Counted from the first letter of the stretch, positions 44,878 to 52,234 are shown. The stretch: DNA of 64,000 nucleotides from Shewanella cyperi (GCF_017354985.1 NZ_CP071501.1:1693501-1757500), one strand, 5' to 3'. Program-made: numbers and translations. The notes: generated by a model from the letters alone, not told the origin.

Positions 44878-46617
44878 TCACCCGGTAAAACGTGCGGCGC
44901 TGCTGTAGTGGCCCTGATAGTCGAAGAACTTGCGCACCAGCTCCCAGCCGTATTTGTTTTTTTTCAGCAGCAACAGATCGGGACTGCGAAAAAGCGCCCT
45001 GGCCGCCACCAGTTCCTCCGGGCGGCTGAACCTGGGCATGGCGGTGCCGGGCGCGCGGCTGTGTGGCAGGATAAACAGGGCATAGAGGGCGCGCCTCTGG
45101 GCGGCGGTGCTCATATGGAATTTCTCTTTGAAAGGGTTGCCATCCACGTCGCTGTAAATCACTTCCAGCACCTCATCGTTTGCCTGCAGCTGCATATCGC
45201 TGACCTTGAACAGGTGATGGTGCCTGTGGCCGAGCACGGCTTTCAGGTGTTTGTCCGGGTCCACCAAGGCCGAGCGGCATTGCTGGCATTCCCGGGCCGC
45301 CACATCGTTTTCGGCGCCGCAGTCGGGACAGATGCGGGCACGGAAGCGGAAGCTGCACTGCCGCGGTGGCTCAACACTTACCATTCCCTGGCAGCGGCGG
45401 CCGTAGTGTTCGACTATGTCGCCGTCGCCATCCAGTTTGCCCCAGAAGGTGTTGGCAAAGCCGCACTCGGGGCAGGGCACCTGTACAGGAACGCTGCGAC
45501 TGTCGGGCCTGGGTTTGCCCACCTCGGGATAAAAGAGGCTGTAGCCATTGGCGGCGTAATCTATGATAAGGCAGTCATTTTTGCCCTCGGCGATGCGCAG
45601 GCCGCGGCCCACCATTTGCTGGAACAGGCTGACCGAGGCCGTGGGGCGGAGGATGGCAATCAAGTCCACGTGCGGCGCATCAAACCCCGTGGTCAGCACG
45701 GCCACATTGACCAGAAACTTAAGCTGCCGGGCCTTGAAGGCGCTGATGAGTTGGTCGCGTTCCTTGCCGTCGGTGTCGGCGGTTATGAGGGCCGCGCTCT
45801 CACCCTCAAGCAAGGTGAGGATTTCTTCACCGTGGCGCACCGAGGCGGCAAAGATAATCACCCCGGCGCGGCTGCGGCCAAGGTCGATAAGCTGTTTGAT
45901 GATTGCCGTGGTGGCGCGGCCGCTGCTGTCCAATATGTGTTCCACCTCGGCGCCGGCGTAATCGCCGCCTTCGCCGGGTGTCAGGGCGCTGAAATCATAC
46001 TGGGCCGCAAGGCCATCGAGGAGCAGGGGCGGACTGAGAAAACCCTGTTTTATCAGGGGCCGCATCGGCAATTCGAAGATGCAGCGCTCGAAGCTCGGAT
46101 CTTTGTCATTGCCCACCTTGCCATGCACGTGCCAGCGATAAATAAAGCCCGAGCCAAGGCGATAGGGAGTCGCGGTCAGACCCAGCAGCAAGAGGTCGGG
46201 ATTGCACTGTTTCAGTTGGCTCAGCAACTGCTGATATTGGCTGTCCTTGTCGACACTCACCCTGTGGCACTCGTCTATGATGACCAGGGAAAAGGGCGTG
46301 TCGAAAGCCTTGGGATTGCGGGCCGCCGACTGCACCGAGGCCACCACAGTCTTGTCGTTGGCCTGTTTTTGCCCAAGACCGGCGGAGAAGATCCCCGGCG
46401 CATCGGTGAGCACAGACACCTTGTCGGCATTCTGGGCCACCAACTCCTTTACATGGGTCAGTACCAGCACCCGGCCGCGGGCAAGCCGCGCCAGCTCGGC
46501 GATCACCAGACTCTTGCCGGCCCCGGTGGGCAGCACCAACACGGCAGATTCCTTGCTGCTTCGAAAATGGTGCAGCGCCGCATCGACGGCATCTTGCTGA
46601 TAATTGCGGAGTTTCAA
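44878..46617 (-). CDS. radD: RadD (YejH) superfamily 2 helicase/ATPase
   Basis: About 579 residues: SF2 helicase motifs I (LPTGAGKS, 30-36), II (DECH, 115-118), III (LGLTATPYRLG) and VI (QMVGRGLRIAEGK), followed by a zinc-binding part with CPECGFANTFWG and CPDCGAEN...CQQC pairs. Collinear with E. coli RadD (586), which aids DNA double-strand-break repair with RecA. The TTG at 46617 gives the conserved MKLRNYQQDAVDAAL start; another TTG at 46683 would add 22 residues. Its 5' side borders the AT-rich cassette region. Confidence 0.9.
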   Translation of the reverse strand: MKLRNYQQDAVDAALHHFRSSKESAVLVLPTGAGKSLVIAELARLARGRVLVLTHVKELVAQNADKVSVLTDAPGIFSAGLGQKQANDKTVVASVQSAARNPKAFDTPFSLVIIDECHRVSVDKDSQYQQLLSQLKQCNPDLLLLGLTATPYRLGSGFIYRWHVHGKVGNDKDPSFERCIFELPMRPLIKQGFLSPPLLLDGLAAQYDFSALTPGEGGDYAGAEVEHILDSSGRATTAIIKQLIDLGRSRAGVIIFAASVRHGEEILTLLEGESAALITADTDGKERDQLISAFKARQLKFLVNVAVLTTGFDAPHVDLIAILRPTASVSLFQQMVGRGLRIAEGKNDCLIIDYAANGYSLFYPEVGKPRPDSRSVPVQVPCPECGFANTFWGKLDGDGDIVEHYGRRCQGMVSVEPPRQCSFRFRARICPDCGAENDVAARECQQCRSALVDPDKHLKAVLGHRHHHLFKVSDMQLQANDEVLEVIYSDVDGNPFKEKFHMSTAAQRRALYALFILPHSRAPGTAMPRFSRPEELVAARALFRSPDLLLLKKNKYGWELVRKFFDYQGHYSSAARFTG

Positions 46618-46837
46618 TAAACAGTGCCCGGCAGTGGTAAAGGGGCCACAGTGTAGCAGCCGCAGGCTGCTGTCAAAAGACAAGGCCAGTCAAAAGATAA
46701 GCGGGGAAATGGAATAACCTGGGTGATTGTAAGTGGGACGGGATGAAGTCACAGGCAGCTACTCGCAGGGGAAAAATTAACTGAACTGACGTAATCATGA
46801 TTGGCGGAATGCCACAGTCTCTCGTGATAACTCCATT
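46618..46837. other. Left border of the accessory region
   Basis: No gene seen. It contains the radD promoter side and the end of the last cassette gene; no attC-like inverted repeat is visible here, so the leftmost cassette appears to lack its recombination site. Confidence 0.4.
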
Positions 46838-47068
46838 CTACGCATCGCGAATTGGAGCGGTGAAGTAAGATGAAATGATGAAGAGGACTAAGCCAACAAT
46901 GACAGCGAAACCCATGATTACAGGACTAAAACCGCCCAATAATTTACCCAGGAGATAGCCGCCAGATGTACCTATCAAGCACGATGGCCACAGGCTTGCT
47001 CTTCCTTCCGCTGATACGACAGACTTGCATGATGGGCAAATTAGCGGTTTTGTTTCCGATAATGTCAT
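46838..47068 (-). CDS. Hypothetical zinc-ribbon membrane protein (cassette gene)
   Basis: A 76-residue protein: an N-terminal Cys motif (ICPSCKS, then WPSC at 28-31), then a Gly-rich stretch and one strong hydrophobic helix (about 47-68). It could bind zinc on the cytoplasmic side of the membrane. I recognise no family. Ribosome site is weak. It is the last gene of the cassette row; see the similar layout of the gene at 47232. Confidence 0.55.
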   Translation of the reverse strand: MTLSETKPLICPSCKSVVSAEGRASLWPSCLIGTSGGYLLGKLLGGFSPVIMGFAVIVGLVLFIISSYFTAPIRDA

Positions 47069-47143
47069 ACGCTGCCGGATGATATTAAAAAAAGGCAGCG
47101 GTTTTGTGAAGTATGGACACGTTTTGATGGCTCACTCCTTTGA

Positions 47144-47237
47144 GTTATAACGCTTTGCATAGGGGCGGGTGGCGCCACAAGCCAGTTCTATGGAGTCAGC
47201 CTCGGCTGGCGAAGTAACCTTGAGCAATTTGTTATAA
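47144..47237 (-). repeat. attC-like site A
   Basis: On the minus strand it opens with TTATAACAAATTGCTCAAGG and closes with CCTATGCAAAGCGTTATAAC; the ends are imperfectly complementary around a GC-rich palindromic core with GGCGCC. The TAA stop of the preceding gene lies inside the first core box. Confidence 0.75.
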
Positions 47238-47561
47238 GTCCTCAGCCTTATCTAATTTAATTGTAAATAAAGTAATAATGAAACCGGTAACAGCAAGTGC
47301 AAATCCAATTTCTTCCAGGTAATAGTCAGCTAAAAAGGTTTTACCCAATATAGCCTGACTTGTTCCTAATAAAAGTAATGGCATGAATAAAAGTAGGCCA
47401 GATACCGACGTGCTATTAATTTTAACTGGATTATTACAGTACGGACAGACCTGTGTGCGCCGAGTTAACTGATACCATTTCGGCTTGGTTTTACGCTTTC
47501 GGCTACCTAAGTGTTGTGTAGAAATCTTTTCAGCACACCAAGGACATTTTGAACTTAGCAC
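47232..47561 (-). CDS. Hypothetical zinc-ribbon, two-helix membrane protein (cassette gene)
   Basis: A 109-residue protein with CPWC (6-9) and CPYC (39-42) knuckles forming a probable zinc ribbon, a Lys/Arg-rich loop between them, and two hydrophobic helices (about 55-72 and 82-100). GTG start with GGAG five bases upstream. Stop codon is inside attC-like site A. No family recognised; the layout resembles small membrane-targeted cassette proteins of unknown role. Confidence 0.65.
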   Translation of the reverse strand: MLSSKCPWCAEKISTQHLGSRKRKTKPKWYQLTRRTQVCPYCNNPVKINSTSVSGLLLFMPLLLLGTSQAILGKTFLADYYLEEIGFALAVTGFIITLFTIKLDKAEDL

Positions 47562-47574
47562 TTGTTCTCCAATG

Positions 47575-47681
47575 ACTTATAATGACCGTGCAAAGCGGTT
47601 AGATTGAAGCTTGCTAATATTGGCGACGAAGGGGCACAGCAAGCTTTTAAGTGCCCGACTTTTTAAACGTCTAGTTATAAC
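47575..47681 (-). repeat. attC-like site C
   Basis: On the minus strand it begins GTTATAACTAGACG right after the TAG of the FliF-like gene and ends CGGTCATTATAAGTC before the next gene. Inner blocks (AAGCTTGCTGTGCCCC, then AGCAAGCTT) can pair. It is longer and more diverged than sites A and B. Confidence 0.55.
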
Positions 47682-48199
47682 TATTTTTTATTTTCATCCA
47701 ATATTATCTCTCTCAATGCCGGACGAACTACTGAAAGTATTAAGACAATGATAATGAGAGCTCCCATAACCAATTTGACCATTTTAAAAAACCATAGTCT
47801 CTGCCAAATTTTTTCTGTTTCCTCATTTGTCTTTTTTTGTTTGACGAATTCATCAAAAGCTTTATTCAGGTCACTATGCTTAGTTATCTCTGGGTACTCG
47901 ATGACTATGCCTATTTTAGCAAGTGAAACACGAGCAAGCTCAGTCTGCTCTTGATTTACATAAAGCATATGATTTTTAACGTCTGCGTAATAAGTAATTT
48001 GCTCTTGATCTAACACATCGGCTATCTGAACAGAGTCAACCAAACGCATATCTTGTATCAGAGGTCTAAAAATAGGGCTATCTTCATTTGCCCATTTGAT
48101 AATGAATATTGCAATAAGCATGCATATGCCTAATATCAATAGCAGTTTGTGTTCTTTTGTAATGAAGTTACTAATTTTATCTCTCCCTGATGCTAACAA
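47681..48199 (-). CDS. Miniature FliF-like membrane protein (cassette gene)
   Basis: A 172-residue protein: basic start, first helix (about 19-36, ending in IIKWANE), a soluble segment (42-100: SPIFRPLIQDMRLVDSVQIA then YYADVKNHMLYVNQEQTELA) resembling the first ring-building domain of the flagellar MS-ring protein FliF, a charged helix, a second transmembrane helix (140-158) and a FliF-like C-terminal VVRPALREII. Full FliF is about 550-570 residues, so the ring-building middle is missing. TTG start with AGGG nearby. Function is unknown; interference with, or docking to, secretion or flagellar rings is an inference only. Confidence 0.6.
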   Translation of the reverse strand: MLASGRDKISNFITKEHKLLLILGICMLIAIFIIKWANEDSPIFRPLIQDMRLVDSVQIADVLDQEQITYYADVKNHMLYVNQEQTELARVSLAKIGIVIEYPEITKHSDLNKAFDEFVKQKKTNEETEKIWQRLWFFKMVKLVMGALIIIVLILSVVRPALREIILDENKK

Positions 48200-48219
48200 T
48201 ACACCCTTGTCTAGTAGAA

Positions 48220-48311
48220 GTTATAACGCTTTGCTAAGGGGCTGGCGCCACGCGCCAGTCCCACGGAGCCAGCCTCGGCAGGCGGAGTAAACTTGAGCAA
48301 CTGGTTATAGC
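48220..48311 (-). repeat. attC-like site B
   Basis: On the minus strand CTATAACCAGTTGCTCAAGT opens and CCTTAGCAAAGCGTTATAAC closes the site; the centre CTGGCGCGTGGCGCCAG is palindromic. About 80 percent identical to site A. Confidence 0.78.
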
Positions 48312-48644
48312 TCAATTTGTGCATGTATACGAAAAAACCAATTTTGTATCTAATAGAGCCGCTGCTTGGTTTACAAAATTTGGAATATCAACAATCTGAG
48401 AGTCATAGATAGATGTAACTGAAATAAATATGTCTCTGTTAGAGTGAGAAACTTTAGCAGTCTCGATAAAATGTTGAATGACTGGGATGGCTTCATGTGA
48501 TAATTCAACGACTGCTGTAATTTCTCCAGTTTTAAAGTGCCTACCGAAATTTACGTTTTTGAAAAATGACTTCAAAGAATTTGCTTCACCCTTAGATAGC
48601 GAGAGAAAACGAAAGCAGCATTCTAATTTTGTGTGTTCTTCCAT
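48312..48644 (-). CDS. Hypothetical cassette protein
   Basis: A 110-residue soluble protein (MEEHTKLECCFRFLSLSKGEANSL...), mixed alpha/beta by appearance, with four Cys (two adjacent at 9-10) and no signal or transmembrane helix. AGGAG/GGAGAAAC precedes the ATG, a good site. Its TGA stop is two bases from attC-like site B. I recognise no family; small size and acidic-neutral make-up would fit an antitoxin or immunity protein, but nothing proves this. Confidence 0.65.
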   Translation of the reverse strand: MEEHTKLECCFRFLSLSKGEANSLKSFFKNVNFGRHFKTGEITAVVELSHEAIPVIQHFIETAKVSHSNRDIFISVTSIYDSQIVDIPNFVNQAAALLDTKLVFSYTCTN

Positions 48645-48665
48645 GTTTCTCCTACTTCACAAGAG

Positions 48666-48695
48666 CTATAACGCTGCTGACTGGCCTTGTTAAGT
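48666..48695 (-). repeat. Shortened attC-like remnant D
   Basis: On the minus strand ACTTAAC (fits the RYYYAAC core) and, 20 bases on, GCGTTATAG, with only AAGGCCAGTCAGCA between. Too short for a functional attC; probably an internal deletion. Confidence 0.4.
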
Positions 48696-48696
48696 T

Positions 48697-48930
48697 TCAT
48701 TTTTTAAATGCCTTTTTGAGCATTTTCTCGATCTCTTTCTGCTCATAATCGGCTACAAGTGCTTTACCTTCTTCAGCAGCAACATCAATCAATGCGTCGT
48801 AATCATTAAGCTCATGTCAATTCTGGCATTCGAGCATATCTCCCGAAACATACTCTCTCTCAGTATCACCTTCTAACGGGCAATCACAAAACAAGCACTT
48901 CAGTTCAACAGTAAAGCTTTTGTCCTTCAT
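48697..48930 (-). pseudogene. Small zinc-ribbon gene interrupted by in-frame UGA
   Basis: From the ATG at 48930 the frame runs 77 codons to a TGA at 48697, broken once by TGA at 48817-48819 (codon 38). Before it: MKDKSFTVELKCLFCDCPLE and EREYVSGDMLECQN; after it: HELNDYDALIDVAAEEGKAL. Cys12, Cys15 and Cys35 are in place and the stop falls exactly where the fourth zinc ligand would be (CxxC...CQN-stop-HE), so TGC or TGT to TGA is the simplest change. The remaining frame shows no other damage, suggesting a recent mutation. It begins three bases after the preceding gene and probably formed a two-gene cassette with it. Confidence 0.65.
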
Positions 48931-48933
48931 AAA

Positions 48934-49338
48934 TCACCCTTCAAAAATTTTGAGTGAGAGAGTTGCTAAAGCCAATAAGAAACCCAGAACAACAAATAGC
49001 CCCTTATGATCTTCAACATAATCAGACGCTTTTTTAAGAGGACCTCTAGAAGCTTTTTGCTCCTCAGATTTTCTTTTAGACCTTGCCGCACCAACACCTT
49101 TAGGAGTAATCCTCAAGCTGCCATACTTGCCACCACCCATGGTTGCATGCTCAAGCCATTCGTGTGCCAAGCACTTATCAGTAGCTTTCTCTAACTCGGT
49201 GAGCGTATATGAGGTTTTGTTTTGCTCATTTATCTGATCTACAAGTTCTTGATCAACAGATAAAGTAACAAGCTTATAGGTTGAACCTGTCGCTTCCATG
49301 TAGTCTATGACGTGATTGAGTATTTTGAACTCTGGCAC
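48934..49338 (-). CDS. Hypothetical membrane-anchored cassette protein
   Basis: A 134-residue protein from a GTG (49338) with AAGGAG five bases upstream. The soluble N-terminal part (FKILNHVIDYMEATGSTYKL, ELEKATDKCLAHEWLEHATM, then YGSLRITPKGVGAARS) looks like a small winged-helix or DNA-binding-type fold; a basic linker leads to one C-terminal helix (about 112-130). A longer frame up to 49443 exists, but that part lies in repeat-rich cassette sequence with no ribosome site. It is followed at once by the UGA-interrupted zinc-ribbon gene. No family assigned. Confidence 0.62.
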   Translation of the reverse strand: MPEFKILNHVIDYMEATGSTYKLVTLSVDQELVDQINEQNKTSYTLTELEKATDKCLAHEWLEHATMGGGKYGSLRITPKGVGAARSKRKSEEQKASRGPLKKASDYVEDHKGLFVVLGFLLALATLSLKIFEG

Positions 49339-49422
49339 AGCCTCTCCTTGAAACTTAACCTTTGTATAATGTGCCGGCTCATTTATCACCGCGTGGCAGG
49401 CCGGAGGCCTTTCGGCTTCAAC

Positions 49423-49450
49423 TAACGGAATGAAGCAGCTCATTCCGTTA
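49423..49450. repeat. 11-bp inverted repeat in cassette region
   Basis: TAACGGAATGA and TCATTCCGTTA are exact complements separated by AGCAGC. Confidence 0.8.
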
Positions 49451-49550
49451 CCTTACAGGTACGTTTTCGCCCTCAGACCAGTGAAAAGCGTGCCGGAGAA
49501 TTTACCGATTATTCCTCGGGTTAGCCGATTTTGTCCACATCAATTTACAA

Positions 49551-49574
49551 GCAAAGCGTGCTGGCACGCTTTGC
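49551..49574. repeat. 10-bp-arm palindrome, terminator-like
   Basis: GCAAAGCGTG, loop CTGG, CACGCTTTGC; followed on the plus strand by ACTTTTTAA, so it could end a rightward transcript or form the hairpin of a diverged attC. Confidence 0.7.
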
Positions 49575-50173
49575 ACTTTTTAACGGCCTGTTATCTGAAT
49601 TTGGTTTTCATTGAATACTTTGATTTCTTTCAATAATAGCCACGTTAACCCTATGAAATCGTGCCATCAAATGCAGAAAACCGTGCTTGCGTTTTTGCCA
49701 TTGGCAATAACAATGCAGAACCTCTGCGATGTAGAGGGAAACCGTGCGGCATTCAGGCTGCAAAGGAGTCGGCAAGCGGCATGGCTACCGCACGGGCTGA
49801 AGTGCTTTGCTTCGTCCCTGAACCTTGTTTTATCTCCTTGAATCAGCATCTTGTCAGAGGTTGTTACCGTTGGGCAAGTGGAAAATTAAAGTGCTTCTGA
49901 ACTTAAACCTGAGGATTCACAATTGCCGGAGTGGAACACCTTTGAACAAGCATTGCCGCACCGGTGAGCGCCCATGGACGCTGATTTTTAAACCAAGAGT
50001 CAGCGTGTCACGGGTGAGGCAGTGCGAAAGCCCACGGCAGGTGATTAATTGCATCTGATGCTAGAAACAAGAGATACCCGCCGCTCCGGCGGCAGCAGGT
50101 CCTGGGTATCCAGCCGGGGGCGCCCAGCCTGCCTCTGGGCAAGGGTATTAACATCATAAAGTCCATCTGCGGC

Positions 50174-50872
50174 TTAATCGCTGAGACCTTGCTGTGCAGT
50201 AGCCTTGGCTGCCAGTACGCCGGCGGCATGCTTAATGGTCTCGGGCAGGGTGGTGCAGGCGGCTTCTATCATGCCGTCGTCATCCACGCCATCGCGCATC
50301 CAATCCCTGAGCCGGGTTTCCAGCAGCATCTGCGCCAGTCCATGGAGTTGCGACCACATCATGATGCACAGGGCGCCCGTGTGGCGACAGTCCGGCAGCA
50401 GCGCGTTGATGGACTGGCGCAGGGTCTCGAAAGCTTCCCGTGACATACGGGCGATATCGGGATCCGGGTTGGCTTCAAGGATATCCGACATAAACATCAG
50501 CCGGTACATGGCCGAATGCTCCAGGGCAAATTGCAGGTAGCTGCGGCCTACCTCGGTAAGGTTGGTGGTGACGTCATTGCTGTGGCTGCGCTGCCGATGT
50601 GCCAGTTCTCGGAAACCCTCGCTGGCCACGGCAGAGAGCAGGGCTCGGCGGTCGGTGAAATGGCGGTAGGGGGCGCTGTGGGATACCCCAGCCCGGGCGG
50701 CCACGCCCCGCAGGCTGAGGGCATCGGGTCCTTCGCTCGTCAGTATTTCGCCGGCGGCCTGTACCAGGGCGGCACGCAGATCGCCGTGGTGGTATTGGGT
50801 TTTCTTGTCTTTTTTGTCTTTCTTGTCTCGTACAGTGTCTCGTTCAGTGTCTCGTTCAGTATTTTTAGTCAT
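50174..50872 (-). CDS. TetR family regulator with WHG-type C-terminal domain
   Basis: A 232-residue regulator. Residues about 28-75 form the TetR helix-turn-helix (LVQAAGEILTSEGPDALSLRGVAARAGVSHSAPYRHFTDRRAL); the C-terminal half (about 110-225) has the MWSQLHGLAQMLLE core of the TetR_C WHG group. The first 25 residues are an odd charged repeat tail (TERD, TERD, TVRD, then KKD, KKD, KKT) encoded by 12-bp and 9-bp tandem repeats. Divergent from the CPBP protease gene with a doubled palindrome between, so autoregulation and control of that gene are likely. Confidence 0.85.
   Translation of the reverse strand: MTKNTERDTERDTVRDKKDKKDKKTQYHHGDLRAALVQAAGEILTSEGPDALSLRGVAARAGVSHSAPYRHFTDRRALLSAVASEGFRELAHRQRSHSNDVTTNLTEVGRSYLQFALEHSAMYRLMFMSDILEANPDPDIARMSREAFETLRQSINALLPDCRHTGALCIMMWSQLHGLAQMLLETRLRDWMRDGVDDDGMIEAACTTLPETIKHAAGVLAAKATAQQGLSD
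50798..50860 (-). repeat. Coding tandem repeats at the N-terminus of the TetR gene
   Basis: On the minus strand ACTGAACGAGAC twice and ACTGTACGAGAC once (12-bp period), followed by AAGAAAGAC, AAAAAAGAC and AAGAAAACC (9-bp period). Reading frame is preserved throughout. Confidence 0.85.
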
Positions 50873-50883
50873 GGTTCCAATTC

Positions 50884-50933
50884 ATGTTGACAGTGACAAC
50901 ATTCGCATGGTCTCATGTTGTCACTGTCAACAT
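50884..50933. promoter_or_regulatory. Double palindromic operator between tetR and CPBP genes
   Basis: ATGTTGACAGTGACAACAT (50884-50902) and its exact reverse complement ATGTTGTCACTGTCAACAT (50915-50933), 12 bases apart. Each also carries ATGTTG/CAACAT arms, so two TetR dimers could bind side by side. TTGACA within each copy may serve as the -35 box of each divergent promoter. Confidence 0.82.
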
Positions 50934-50956
50934 CAAGCGTTTTGTCGAGGAAGCTT

Positions 50957-51667
50957 ATGAGTACCACTTATTCCAATACCCCCGAGGGTGGGACCAATCT
51001 GACCACGTCCGTGAAGGGCCGCGCCCTTTGGGCCGGATTGGCGCTGGCACTCGGGGTGCCGACGCTGCTGGCCCTTTACAGCCCCAAGAGCTGGTTTCCG
51101 GGCGCCGGGCAGACTGTCAGCGTCGCCATTGGCGAGCTGTGTTTTTGGCTGTTGGCCGCGGCATTGCTGTTGACGGTGCGCTTCGGTGAGCGCTCACCCT
51201 GGTCGAGCATGGGCCTGAGCAAGCCGCGTTGGGCCGGCCTTGGCTGGGGTTTTGTCGCCGGGCTGGCGCTGTTGCTCCTCTATCCCCTGATACAGGGCTT
51301 GCTGAAGGCTGTGGGACTGGATCCTTCGCAGATGAACAGCCTGGATCTCAAGACGCTGCCGCCCTGGATGGTGATAGGCATGGCCCTCAGAGCCGGGATA
51401 GTGGAGGAAGTCCTGTTTCGCGGATATCTGCTGGAACGGCTGGGAACCTTATTTGGCCAAAGGCAATTGGGGGCGCTGTTGTCGCTGATCTTCTTTGTGG
51501 CCGTGCATGCCAGGAGCTGGTCTGCGGGACATTTGATTTTTGTGGCCATAGCCGGCGCCTTGTTGACCGGGCTCTATCTGTGGCGACGGGATCTGTGGAC
51601 CAATATTCTGGCCCACACCCTGACCGATGGCGTGGGCCTGTTGGCACTGCGCTTTGCCCCGGCCTAA
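50957..51667 (+). CDS. CPBP (Abi/Rce1-type) intramembrane metalloprotease
   Basis: A 236-residue membrane protein with about seven helices and the CPBP catalytic set: Glu150-Glu151 and Arg155 in GIVEEVLFRGYLLERLG, His184 in VAVHARSW and His220 in ILAHTLTDG. Relatives process prenylated or membrane peptides, or act as bacteriocin immunity; substrate here is unknown. The ATG at 50957 has GAGGA six bases upstream; an in-frame ATG at 50915 lies in the operator and is not used. Confidence 0.87.
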   Translation: MSTTYSNTPEGGTNLTTSVKGRALWAGLALALGVPTLLALYSPKSWFPGAGQTVSVAIGELCFWLLAAALLLTVRFGERSPWSSMGLSKPRWAGLGWGFVAGLALLLLYPLIQGLLKAVGLDPSQMNSLDLKTLPPWMVIGMALRAGIVEEVLFRGYLLERLGTLFGQRQLGALLSLIFFVAVHARSWSAGHLIFVAIAGALLTGLYLWRRDLWTNILAHTLTDGVGLLALRFAPA

Positions 51668-51679
51668 TTCCACAGGCGA

Positions 51680-52234
51680 TTAGTGCGAGGAGAATTGATT
51701 GAACCTGTCTTCGGCTTCCTGGAACAGCTTTTTGACCTTGACCACATCCCAGGGCTGTTCCTGATGGGTTTCGGGATCCCACTCGCTCCTGGGCTGTTCG
51801 GGAGCAAAGAAATCGCCGCCATAGACATGCAGGGCACAGGTCATCTTGCCTATGGGATTGAGTACCGAATGAATGGCATCGCTGCCGAGCACTGTGACAT
51901 CGCCGGCGCCCAGAGAAGCTGCGCCGCTGGTCTCTATGCTGCCGGGGGTTCTGCGCCAAAAGATATTGTCCTCCCGGCCGCTGTAGATGCCGACCACGGA
52001 AAACATCTGGTGATTGTGGGGCATCAGGCTCATGCAGGGGGCCCAGACAAAGTGGATGATGGTGAGTTCGGCCGAGCGGTACAGTGGCACTATGCCCGCA
52101 TGCTGAGGTTCGCCGAAGGCGGCAAACACGCCCTGGGGGCTGGCCACGGCGTTTAGCATCAGGTCACGCAGGGCATCGGCGCCGTCTTTTCTGGCACTGA
52201 TACAGTCCTGGATAAAAGCGTCTTTATCAAACAT
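51680..52234 (-). CDS. Cysteine-dioxygenase-like cupin
   Basis: A 184-residue single-domain cupin. First metal motif PHNHQMFSVVGIYSGREDN supplies His73 and His75 and the later GSDAIHSVLN supplies His122, the 3-His iron site of thiol dioxygenases. The TSGAASLGAGDVTVLG strand and C-terminal HVYGGDFF are also typical. It may oxidise cysteine or another thiol to a sulfinate; true substrate unproven. Single gene, convergent with the CPBP gene. Confidence 0.75.
   Translation of the reverse strand: MFDKDAFIQDCISARKDGADALRDLMLNAVASPQGVFAAFGEPQHAGIVPLYRSAELTIIHFVWAPCMSLMPHNHQMFSVVGIYSGREDNIFWRRTPGSIETSGAASLGAGDVTVLGSDAIHSVLNPIGKMTCALHVYGGDFFAPEQPRSEWDPETHQEQPWDVVKVKKLFQEAEDRFNQFSSH

Larger units (their letters stand above)
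46838..49605 (-). mobile_element. Cluster of gene cassettes with attC-like sites, no integrase (CALIN)
   Basis: Six short, AT-rich, leftward genes, most followed at once by an imperfect inverted repeat with TTATAAC/GTTATAAC-type ends and a GC-rich palindromic centre, as in integron attC sites. Two of them (47144-47237 and 48220-48311) are about 80 percent alike; a third (47575-47681) is divergent, and a fourth is shortened. No integrase gene lies in the window. Orientation implies that any attI/intI would have been on the right. Composition contrasts with the GC-rich flanks. Confidence 0.7.
49339..50173. other. Non-coding right part of the accessory region
   Basis: No convincing gene. It holds two palindromes (49423-49450 and 49551-49574) that may be parts of a diverged attC of about 170 bases (GATAACAGG near 49600 to CCGTTAG near 49420 on the minus strand). 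Then comes an A/T-rich stretch, and a GC-rich end (50060-50160) with GATACCC/GGGTATC arms around GCCGCTCCGGCGGC. Short rightward frames at 49661-50058 have no ribosome sites and odd composition. The right border of the acquired segment is probably between about 49.9 and 50.16 kb. Confidence 0.45.

Noticed and set aside
44908..46620. 570-codon open frame on the plus strand opposite radD
   Set aside because: Antisense shadow of a clear helicase gene in GC-rich DNA; no start site or recognisable domain.
48817..48819. UGA read as selenocysteine
   Set aside because: No convincing SECIS hairpin directly after the codon and no family precedent that I know; a nonsense mutation is simpler.
49661..49900. 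79-codon plus-strand frame in the cassette region
   Set aside because: Opposite to all cassette genes, no ribosome site, composition unlike a protein.
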